A stretch of DNA of 64,000 bases from Chara braunii (lineage: Eukaryota > Streptophyta > Charophyceae > Charales > Characeae): positions 1,688,911 through 1,752,910 of the forward strand of contig BFEA01000203.1 in assembly GCA_003427395.1 (NCBI GenBank). Reading direction: 5' to 3'. The notes below the pieces were generated by a model, which did not search any database, had not been told where the DNA came from, and worked only from the letters and a program-made list of their open reading frames with translations. The position numbers and the translations under genes were made by a program. Shown here piece by piece: positions 12,327-20,347 of this stretch (the stretch's first letter is position 1; the number at the start of each line of letters is the position of its first letter).

Positions 12327-12386
12327 GCAAACTGTTGAGGGTTCAGCCTCCTGATGAGTCGGTGAAACTCCGACGAAACAGTTTGT
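12327..12386 (+). ncRNA. Predicted hammerhead ribozyme, type III (open at stem III)
   Basis: The core is complete: CTGATGA at 12351-12357 and GAAA at 12375-12378. Stem I is GAGG (12337-12340) with CCTC (12347-12350), closed by a six-base loop. Stem II is GTCGG (12358-12362) with CCGAC (12370-12374), loop TGAAACT. Stem III is CAAACTGT (12328-12335) with ACAGTTTG (12378-12385), eight Watson-Crick pairs plus a possible G-U at 12327/12386. U12335 pairs with A12378 as position 16.1/15.1 must, and U12336 is position 17, giving a GUU cleavage triplet and a cut between 12336 and 12337. GUU obeys the NUH rule but is less common than GUC. Type III hammerheads are known in viroid-like RNAs and plant retrozymes. 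Activity is inferred, not shown. Confidence 0.85.
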
Positions 12387-12542
12387 CAGCCCCTCGTTTG
12401 TTGTCCTCTTCTCCCTCTCTGCCTACGGTTTACCGGGCAGTTCTATTTGATGATATATATATATATATATCACTACAACCATATAATTTTTCGGGTCCGT
12501 TGTCGGTAGATATGCCACCTGTATCCGGATTGTGAACATCCT

Positions 12543-12806
12543 ATGCATCCCATCTGTGCCTACGGGCGCTATAGCGAATGTGCACTTAACTGTGATGGTG
12601 AACGCCCCACAATGGTCATGGCCTGCAACCGGCATGCCCTCTGNCGTGCATGCNTCAGAGGTATGGTCGATGCTAGNCGTNCTGGTTCCTGNTGTGACGA
12701 AGTTGCTTACCTGAATGGTTTTCGTCCTATAGATCAGCGGGAGGGCTGCTACCATCGCCCGCATCCTTATGATAGTTGTCCTATCCGTCCTGAGGGTCTC
12801 ACTTAG
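12543..12806 (+). CDS. Cys/His-rich hypothetical protein, RING-like cluster, downstream of the hammerhead
   Basis: An 87-residue frame begins at ATG 12543 and stops at 12804-12806. It lies about 155 bp after the ribozyme on the same strand. Upstream in the same frame further Cys and His codons (ICHLYPDCEH) follow a TAG, so the true start or an upstream exon is uncertain. The centre has MACNRHALxRAC, giving C-x2-H-x2-C-x2-C if the ambiguous codon TGN at 12642-12644 is Cys, as in the middle of a RING finger. Other cysteines precede (SECALNCDGERP) and follow (a second TGN, then CDE, and GCYHRPHPYDSC). Five single Ns (12644, 12654, 12677, 12681, 12692) fall within 50 bp. Function unknown; RING-like zinc binding is an inference from spacing. 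It could be a fragment of a mobile-element protein. Confidence 0.45.
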   Translation: MHPICAYGRYSECALNCDGERPTMVMACNRHALXRACXRGMVDAXRXGSXCDEVAYLNGFRPIDQREGCYHRPHPYDSCPIRPEGLT

Positions 12807-12835
12807 ACGTACCTTGCACCCTGACAAAATGTGCT

Positions 12836-13200
12836 GGTGCGCTGAAAAGAGTGTACAAGAATGTGCACAGGTGGGAAACCCTTCACTAAAACTGCAAAAC
12901 AGTGAAGACTGCAGTAAAAGAAGAACATAAGCTTGTGTCGTTTTACTTTGTTTGTACCCTGTACCCTAACACTCTCAAAGAAAAAGTCCGAAGGGTGAAA
13001 ACGAGAATAAAAAATGAAGAAGGAAGTACAGGTGCGCTGAAAAATGAATGTGGTAGACTCTTCACCAAAACTGCAAAACTGTGAAAGAAAGAAGATGTTT
13101 GTGTCACCCTTATTTTATTTTTATTTTCTCTCCCTCTGCCTATCAATTTTCTTTTCTTACTCCTCTCTCCCTTGTGTTTGACACCTCTTCCTTCACTATG
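12836..13200 (+). repeat. Diverged ~195-bp tandem duplication
   Basis: GGTGCGCTGAAAA starts at 12836 and again at 13031. In both copies it is followed by CTTCAC(T/C)AAAACTGCAAAAC and then a GTGTC-plus-T-rich tract. The second copy runs into the R1 repeat at about 13190. Confidence 0.65.
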
Positions 13201-13330
13201 CCTCTTTCTCATAGCGTGCAAGTGGGCTGTTATGACAAACGGGGATGGGGGCAGCTCGCGCTCAACTTCATCAACGTGGCAAGCCTTGTACGTTAGAGGC
13301 ACAGTGGAGGAGGCGTTAAGAAAACTGAGA
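13190..13330 (+). repeat. Dispersed repeat R1, partial copy 1
   Basis: The block CATAGCGTGCAAGTGGGCTG, with GGGGGCAGCTCGCGCTCAAC and GAGGCACAG further on, is shared with 15740-15850 and 16290-16400, and in reverse complement with about 35940-36020. A C/T-rich tract precedes the block in each copy. No coding frame is conserved among them. Confidence 0.7.
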
Positions 13331-14327
13331 AACCGAATGATTTCAATATGTCTTTGTTTTTTATTTTTATCCTTTGATTCAGTGTAAATATTTTTTGTAA
13401 AACACTGAAAGAAATAATAATACTGTGAAAGAAAGTGTCATTCTGGTTTGTCTGTCTTTCCTTTCATTTTTCTTTTCTTTGCTCATCTTATTTCTTCTTC
13501 TACTTCACGTGCCCATGCTCTTAGCCAATAGTTATGTGACAATTTATATGAATAAATCTCGAATGTACCGATTGATATGAGTTGCATAGCTCATCCTCAG
13601 TTGTTGTCAATAAACCACTTTGATATGTCAGTACTGCACGATGAATTGGGGGAAACAACCCCTTTACGAACCCTAAATGAAAACATTTGTGGTAGCTGCT
13701 CAACATCAAAAACCCCACACACACAATTATACAAATCAGATGATCGCTCATAAAAAACCTATAATGAGACTTTGTGTTGCATTCTGCGTGATTACACGCG
13801 CCTTTCTCACAAACCTTCGTTTTCGTTTCTCCACTAAAAAAAAACATGTGCGCACACATATACCCTTCATACCACCTCCACACCCCCATCAACTATAGAG
13901 GCACTATAAAATTAAAACTTCTATTATTTTGAACAAAAACATAATTACTTATAACACGTATGCACGGATGTTCTGCAAAAATAAAATTTGGTCCCCATCG
14001 CATCTTGATTACACATACAATTTTTTAAAGGTTACTTCTAAAAACAGACCAATTGTATAACAAGCGTCACCCAAACGATTCTTGATAAAACTAAAGATAG
14101 TTGCCAACCAATGACAAAACACAAATCTAACCCTATATGCAAGCTCAACCCAAGCACCGGCTAAAAAGCAAGTTGGATAAGTGTTATTCTCTCAATTTCT
14201 CTACAATCCTAGAAACGCCAATATTGACTTCGCGGATTGGCCAAAATATTGGAATACAACGTATTACCAAAATCCACCAACTGTAAACAACTACTACCAG
14301 CAATGGGGTCATCCTGACCCCGCAACC
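13331..14327. other. AT-rich stretch without recognised features
   Basis: I find no gene or clear repeat. A short run at 13387-13435 (ACTGAAAGAAAT, then ACTGTGAAAGAAAG) echoes the end of the 12836 tandem unit. Confidence 0.45.
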
Positions 14328-14759
14328 CTACATGTCGATCTGTAGTTCCCCATGAAGATATGACCTATGCACTACTGGTGGATCTAATATTGCCTCCCAC
14401 TCGGCAATTCCTGCCATGCGACCATCATGTTCAAATGCGATCGCCGATAATAACAGATGGACGATTCGTTCCATTATATCCTCCCCCCTCCCACGATGAC
14501 TATCTGGCACATCATCATGAACCTTCGTAACATAAACAGTCGCATCACACAAATTTGCGCCCACATACCCCAAACCTACATCTAAACGCAACACTAGTAC
14601 ACCATTTACGTCAACTTCATATTGACGATAACCAAAACGATTTGACGCAACCACAAAACGAAAATCCTGATTCGCTGGATTGTCTCGACCTTCCACCATC
14701 TCATAAACAATCTCACTCCATCCAGCCACCTGGCCCCAACATACCACCTTAGTAGCCAT
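14328..14759 (-). CDS. Small GNAT-like N-acetyltransferase (Acetyltransf_CG / NATD1-type)
   Basis: 143 codons, from ATG at 14757-14759 to TAG just below 14328. The frame is also open for 46 codons upstream, but these are low-complexity Arg/Glu/Lys from a purine-rich leader, so I start at MATKVV. The pattern NRFGYRQYEVDVNG, then VTKVHDDVPDSHRGRGED, then DPPVVHRSYLHGEL follows the order of the short GNAT family (EVDG, HTEVPxxxRGxG, then a Pro/Tyr C-terminal block). Length fits the family (about 90-150 residues). In motif A the usual R-x-x-G-x-G/A ends in Asp (RGRGED), and the expected HTE reads HDD, so acetyl-CoA binding may be altered. Such proteins would move acetyl from acetyl-CoA to an amine; the substrate is unknown. 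No introns or partners are visible. It is the only host-gene candidate in the window. Confidence 0.5.
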   Translation of the reverse strand: MATKVVCWGQVAGWSEIVYEMVEGRDNPANQDFRFVVASNRFGYRQYEVDVNGVLVLRLDVGLGYVGANLCDATVYVTKVHDDVPDSHRGRGEDIMERIVHLLLSAIAFEHDGRMAGIAEWEAILDPPVVHRSYLHGELQIDM

Positions 14760-14970
14760 TTCCAGCTTCACTCCCTCTCGCTCTCCCCCTCCCACTTTTT
14801 TTTCCGCCCTTCTTTTTTTCTCTCTCTCTTCCCCTCTCCCCCTCTTTTTTTTTTTTTTTTCTCTCTCTCTATATATCTTCTTCTCTGTCTCTTGCACCTT
14901 CTCCCCCTCTCTCTCTCATGCCCTTTTTCCCTCATTCTCCCTTCCTCGTTTTTTTTTTCTCTCTCTGACT
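14760..14970. repeat. C/T-rich tract (GA-rich leader of the GNAT-like gene)
   Basis: Long T and CT runs on the plus strand form a purine-rich 5' leader on the minus strand, directly before the proposed start at 14759. Its peptide reading is low complexity and unlikely to be real. Confidence 0.6.
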
Positions 14971-15539
14971 ATCATATGCACCACTACAAAGCAGTGTGTT
15001 GAACAACTATCACCACTAGGAAAAGTTATTGCAGACCAAATCTTGCAGCAGTTAAACACTCTGGCTTTGAATCAATCTCCATCGTCATTTTTCCATAGAG
15101 AGGGAATATATAGAGTAGAAACCCATAAAACCAGTTCAATGTCGTTCTGTGATAACCCACCTAAGATTCGGCTAACATGTGAGTGACATGCCTTGTGCCA
15201 TGAGGTTTATGAAGGGATAGCCCACGAGAGTTTTTGTTTTCAGACATATGATGACATTCAATACTACACTTATGTATGGTACCCTGACATATCATGTCCA
15301 ATATGTACACAGGGGCTAGATCTGCAATTGTGGTCGGTGTCCCTTGTGTTTCTGGCATGTAGGAGTCATATAGCGTAAGAAATATGTTTACATCATGCCA
15401 TTCAATGCAGCAACCACAATTGCGAGAATTAGATTGGGTGCTTCCATAGTTCACACTCGACCACTTACCATAATCAACAACGATTGCTCTTCAATTCAAA
15501 ATCTTATGCAACTCAAACACTAACTGACCTCATATGTCA
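14971..15539. other. Stretch without recognised features
   Basis: A minus-strand open frame at 15161-15454 has no recognisable motif. I see no other structure. Confidence 0.4.
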
Positions 15540-15910
15540 TTGTAGAGTAGTCTGCTCTAGCGGTGAGTATTTAGAACATTGTGAGAACTCCACCTTCTAT
15601 TTCCTTCCACTCTCCTCTTGCGTTCTACCAGTAAATGCATACGGATGAGCATCATTAAGAGAACCGACAAAATTTAAGTTGAAAATTTGAGAAAAAATGA
15701 ATAAGAATATACCTTTTGCCTTTAATATATCTCATTTTTATTATGTGCAAGCGGATCATTATAGCACACGGGCATGTGGGCATCTCACGCTCATTCACAA
15801 TCAACGTGGTGAACCTTGTGCATGAGAGGCGCAATAAAATGGAAGTTGCAAAAATAAATGAAAGGGCTACAAGAAAAGCGGTCAAAATGAACACAGTTAA
15901 GAAAGACATT
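15540..15910 (+). repeat. Dispersed repeat R1, copy 2
   Basis: It contains GTGAGTATTTAGAACATTG, a C/T-rich block, GTAAATGCATACGGATGAGC and the GTGCAAGCGGATCATTATAG block. The same order is found in copy 3 from about 16150 and in reverse complement at 35900-36530. Confidence 0.75.
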
Positions 15911-16029
15911 TAAGTTATTCTACTATGTTTCATGTTGCTTGCTATAAAGGCAAAATTGTTTCATTGTTGGACTATCTCAAGTGTTTTCATTGTCTGCAAT
16001 AGGATGTTAAGATCTACTCATCTGCGTGG

Positions 16030-16460
16030 AATATGGGTGTTGTCGTGAAAATCCAAAACACACACAGACACCCTGTTATTTTATTCCTTGTCCCTCTACT
16101 TGCCTCCTGTTTCCTTTTTCCCTCTTCCCTCCTCTTGTTTAAAACTTCTCTCATTACCCCTTTCCTCCCTCCTCATGTACTACCAGTAAATACATAAAAA
16201 TAAGCATTATTACGTGAACATACAAAATACAAGTTGAAGATTTAAGGAAACATAAACAGGAGTATACCTCCCCTTTTGTTCTGCCTCGTTTCATAACGTG
16301 CAAGTGTGTCATTATGGAACATAGGGATGCGGGCAGCTCGTGCTCAACCACACTTGACGAGGCGAGCCTTGCACATAAGAGGCACAGTTCAAGCGGAGCT
16401 ACAAGTAGAAATACAAAAGGAAAGCCAAAAAAAAAACTAAGTAAGGAAAGCAAAGAAAGG
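16030..16460 (+). repeat. Dispersed repeat R1, copy 3
   Basis: It parallels copy 2 block by block: a C/T-rich tract, CTACCAGTAAATACATAAAA, GAGTATACCTCC, then CATAACGTGCAAGTGTGTCA and AGAGGCACAG. It lies about 550 bp after copy 2, so the pair may be an old tandem duplication. Confidence 0.75.
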
Positions 16461-17382
16461 ACTGTACATGAAAAAGACAATAACGGTTTTAGTGTCGTTA
16501 ATGTTGTTTGTTGTAGAGGTAAAGTTCTTTTAATATTAGATTTACTCATATGTGAGAAAGGGGTTGTTGTTGTGATAATTTTACGGGATTATTCATCTAG
16601 ATTACTTTGAAAATGAGTTATTTGTTATCACTTTTACCTTCTTGGCTCTTTTAGGATTTTGTTTTAGGGTGTTTAATAAATCTTGTTTTATGCTCTTCAC
16701 ATTAGAATTGTAGTTTTGTTTTCCCTCCACTTATTTATATCAATTTTTCATTTTGTTCTACAATAAATATGACACAACGGGCAAGAAGCGGTCTGAATGA
16801 GCCATTTTTTTGCTCTTACTATGATAATTAATTCTTTATTGTAATTTGCTTGTGCAATGAACCAATTCAAATTCAACCCTGAATCGTAACTTGCAACACC
16901 GAAAAACGCAGAGATCTGGAATGGCAAATTAGCCCAAATTGAGCTCTATACACTTGAAAGCAGTGGGTATTGTACAAGGATCAAATTCCAATTATAAGCG
17001 GTTATGATTGTTGTCGCCAACTTTATCATCAAGTAGACCCTCTCCAAGGTCTCTCTATGACTCCCCCTTGCTCTTTCATCATTTATCTCTCTCTCTCTCT
17101 CTTACTTTCCTTCTTGGTCCGCTCACACTCACTATCTGAATGTACTCACTTCTCTCTTTGTCTCTCACCTATCTCTACACCTATGATCGTCGTCTTCCTT
17201 CCCAACGACCCTAGTTGTGGCGCTGACCGCCCTTCTTCTCCCACAATCGCCTAATTGTTCACTCATTAGGTCGTACAAGCGTTATGAAAGCTGAGAAGTG
17301 AAGTCAAACAACACTATAGCATCTATAAACATCATTTATGTGAGCTCTTGGTCGGCTTCAGACTAATACCGGTCACTACAGC
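16461..17382. other. Stretch without recognised features
   Basis: Contains a short CT-rich block at 17085-17102 and nothing else I can name. Confidence 0.4.
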
Positions 17383-17990
17383 CTGTTCGTTGCACTTGCA
17401 AGTTTCAGATCTTACCAAACTTTCCAAAGATGTTGCTTCAAAATTGGACTTCGGGACTTTGGACCTTTTTTGTCAGGTACTGGGACAAACTCCTAACTTC
17501 CTATGACATTTCGACTGCTGGACCCTACCGGATCTAAGTGATTAAATTAACACCTCGGCCGCTGAACCTGCTGAATCATGGGACGGTCTGTTCGTTGCAC
17601 ATTCACGGTTTCATAACTTACCAAACTTTCCAAAGATGTTGCTTACAAATTGGACTTCGGGACTCTAGACCTTTTCTGTCAGGTATTGGGAGAGACTCCT
17701 AACTACCTAGGACACTTCGACTACTTGACCCTACGGGACCTAAGTGATTAAAAACAACATCTCGGCTGCTGAACCAGCCGAATCATGGGACATCCTGTTC
17801 GTTGCACATTGCCAGTTTCATAACTTACCAAACTTTCCATGCTTCAAAATTGAACTTCAGGACTTTGGACCTTTTCTTTCGGGTATTGAGACAGACTCCT
17901 AATTACCTACGACACTTTGACTATTGGACCTTACCGGACGTAAGTGATTAAAAACCACACCTCGGTCGCTGGACCTGCCAAATCGTGGGT
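17383..17990 (+). repeat. Tandem satellite, three ~205-bp units
   Basis: CTGTTCGTTGCAC starts at 17383, 17588 and 17795 (steps 205 and 207). Each unit shares CTTACCAAACTTTCCA, TTGGACTTCGGGACT or its variants, GGACCTTTT, ACAAACTCCTAACT-like text, TAAGTGATTAAA and CTCGG(C/T)(C/T)GCTG. The third unit has lost about 9 bp after TTTCCA. The copies are moderately diverged, so the array is not recent. Confidence 0.93.
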
Positions 17991-18900
17991 CTGGGACTAA
18001 TTACGACTACGCAACCAAGATTCGGGGCATTGACACAATGTGAAATCCCTCCACTCCCGCCCGCCTAATTTTGAGGTTTTTCGACAAAGGTCTCCGACAT
18101 AGCCTCGTATAGTGATTGTTTTTTTAAAACCCATCTTGACACCTAAAATGTCATCACGGACAATGGGTCAAAATTTAAAGGGAAAGTGGAACAGGTTTGG
18201 TCACGGAGGAGTGTTTCGGTCCGATGCACTGCCCCACACATATCACACTCCAACAACCTCGTTGGAAAAAAAACTACACTTAAACAAAATCCTGCGGCAA
18301 AAAACACGAGTTTATAGCCCAAAATTATCGTTGAGATCGTCGTAGGAGACTCTTTTCTTTCAGAGACAACGATCTTGTTTTCCTATTCCGGATACAACTA
18401 CCAACTAATAATCTTTAACAAAATAATGTAAATTGTTCGTACTTATAATACACTTAATCCTTTATAGTATAGTGATACCCTTGACCTGCATGTTGAGCAG
18501 TTGGGTTTAGGCCACATGCTCATCCTAGAGAGACGTTAAGTCGGTCTAGTACAACCGATTGATATGTTTCATCATTCTCAACTATACATACATAATAAAC
18601 AAGTCCAAGGGTTGAGTTTTGAAGGTAATGAGATGTCATTACATTTTTACGTGAGCAAAAGCAACAAGAAGATGCACACGTAATTTACCGTTCAATCATA
18701 CATCAAAATCAAACATATAAAGTTGTGCTTCATCATGATGTCTAGGTCAAAGCCCTAATGAGTCTAAGCTCGAATATTTAAGTTTTTTCTCCGTTTGTGC
18801 AAAACATTTAAGTTATTTCACAAAGATGTGCACACCTACCCGGTTTTCATGCTTCAAAGCTATTATCTTATGTTAGTAGCAATGTTTTTCCACGTGTAAG
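17991..18900. other. Stretch without recognised features, probably decayed LTR DNA
   Basis: No gene. It leads into a recognisable LTR end at 19022, so at least its right part is probably an old LTR, but I cannot align it. Confidence 0.35.
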
Positions 18901-19022
18901 AGAACTAGAAGGAGAATCAGAGGTTGCGTTGTATCAAAGTCATTTTTGTTATATTGTTACGTGATGTAGTCGTAAACTCCTTCCTTTCCTTTACAAGAGG
19001 GTGGAAGTGAATCTGCTCGACA
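18901..19022 (+). mobile_element. Decayed LTR 3' end (same family as the 39.7-62.7 kb element)
   Basis: The text before 19022 ends GCTCGACA, the terminal sequence of the LTRs at 54488 and 62687, and a PBS-like sequence follows two bases later. Upstream similarity is faint. Confidence 0.6.
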
Positions 19023-19024
19023 CT

Positions 19025-19041
19025 TGGTGTCGTTACCGGGG
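19025..19041 (+). promoter_or_regulatory. Decayed primer-binding site
   Basis: TGGTGTCGTTACCGGGG differs from the PBS at 54491 (TGGCGCCGTTGCCGGGG) at three positions, all C-to-T or G-to-A. The downstream GATAAGGGCTACC parallels GATAACGGTTGCC in the younger copy. Confidence 0.8.
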
Positions 19042-19370
19042 ATAAGGGCTACCTACTATTGTTTCTAGTGGAACAACACTCTGATATTTTATTTTGATGA
19101 TTTATCGTTTATCTCAAGTTACTATTTTTTTTAAAGCAGCAGGATAACGAATTTTTGTTTTTAAAAGACAGTTAGATCAAATCTTATTTCGTCAGCATCA
19201 CTTTCCTTAAATAATGAGGCATAAATTGACCGTTTTTTTAAAAACTCAGCCTGCCTCTACAGTATAGTATAATTTATTTTTATTATTGTATGGTAAATTT
19301 TATTTTATAGTTTCATATTTGATTAGTCCAACGAGTTATTTCGACTTCTTACCTTTATGCCTTACCGCTT

Positions 19371-19680
19371 CTCGGTTGAATATACTCATAGCGAAATGAC
19401 ACAAGCTGGTAAATTCAATAATGGTCATTTAGACAAACTTGAAAAGTTGATCAAAATGTTTGGAGAGAAGATTAAAAAAAATGCCTACTGCTCCAAAGCT
19501 CGACTTTCTGATTTTCAATGGACATGATGTTGTGAAATATTTTTTAATATTTAAGCAGTTGGTTGCTACTTATAGGTAGAATGAACAAACAACGTTGAAA
19601 ATGGTAATGTTATAAGTACATAAAAACGTACAAAAAGAGGTAACGAGACTAATTTAAAAAGTAAAAAGTTGCGATAATTT
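19371..19680 (+). pseudogene. gag fragment of the 19022 LTR element
   Basis: From 19481 the frame reads MPTAPKLDFLIFNGHDVVKY and on to LATYR, a stop, then NEQTTLKMV. This parallels MPKVEISFFDGNHVSSF and CEWNEEQMLKGV in the gag at 56267. A frame change near 19480 separates an upstream piece (HLDKLEKLIKMFGEKIKK). It lies about 460 bp after its PBS. Confidence 0.65.
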
Positions 19681-20020
19681 CGATCAATGTTTGATGCATT
19701 CTAGCTTAGGAATGAAACTTTGATTCGTGATGGTCTCCGTAATATTTCTTGAGATAAACACTCTATATTTGGAATTTTTCTCGTTAAGTATGAGCAAGTA
19801 TCATTGTTACTTCCTCACCTCTCGAATATTAATAAGTGTATAATAATATTGCTAATTTTTCAAACTCGAAATACGAGTGTTAGAGCAAGATGTCAAATAT
19901 TGTTTTGGCAGACAAAAGTTTGAAGACAATGCTTTGAAATAAAACTTTGATTGAGTTGTTCATCAAGAGCAGAAAAACATGCATCGACAATTAGTTTATA
20001 ACGTCAATGTTGGTTAGCGT
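19681..20020. other. Decayed internal sequence of the 19022 element
   Basis: AT-rich, many stops. No motif recognised. Confidence 0.35.
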
Positions 20021-20328
20021 TGTCGGAGCACACGCCCTTACAAAGGTATTTGCTCAGGTTTGTGCAGATCACACAAAGTGCGTCTGAGATGTTAGATGAG
20101 GCATTATTACTCCCGTTTGCGCTACCCATGCTCGAGCCGTCGGACTCTATAGTATTAGAATAAGTAAAAATTAGGTTAACGTGTGTATGCGCGTGCACCT
20201 TACTGTGATTCGTGAGAGGTATAGTTGACGCACTCGGCCAGAGCGGCAATCCTCCATGACTTATTGCGTTTTACACTCCTGAGTAGCGCAATCATGAGGG
20301 TCCCCAACTAGGGCCGATGTGCTCGACA
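20021..20328 (+). mobile_element. Compact 308-bp LTR of the giant-LTR family
   Basis: It starts TGTCGGAGCACACGCCCTTA and ends GTGCTCGACA, keeping the TGTCG...CGACA terminal inverted repeat and the CCCTTACAAAGG stem-loop seen at the start of the giant LTRs (39708, 41522, 59170). The last ~130 bp (GAGAGGTATAGTTGACGCAC, CTCGGCCAGAGCGGC) align with the last part of the giant LTRs. A decayed PBS follows at 20331. It lacks all hairpin arrays, so it is either a deleted copy or the compact ancestral form. Confidence 0.75.
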
Positions 20329-20330
20329 AG

Positions 20331-20347
20331 TGACACCGTTGTCGGGG
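20331..20347 (+). promoter_or_regulatory. Decayed primer-binding site of the compact LTR element
   Basis: TGACACCGTTGTCGGGG differs from TGGCGCCGTTGCCGGGG at three sites, all G-to-A or C-to-T. It is spaced two bases from the LTR end, as at 54488/54491. Confidence 0.8.

Noticed and set aside
12135-12330. Minus-strand frame overlapping the hammerhead
   Set aside because: No motif, AT-rich, and it overlaps the structured RNA on the other strand.
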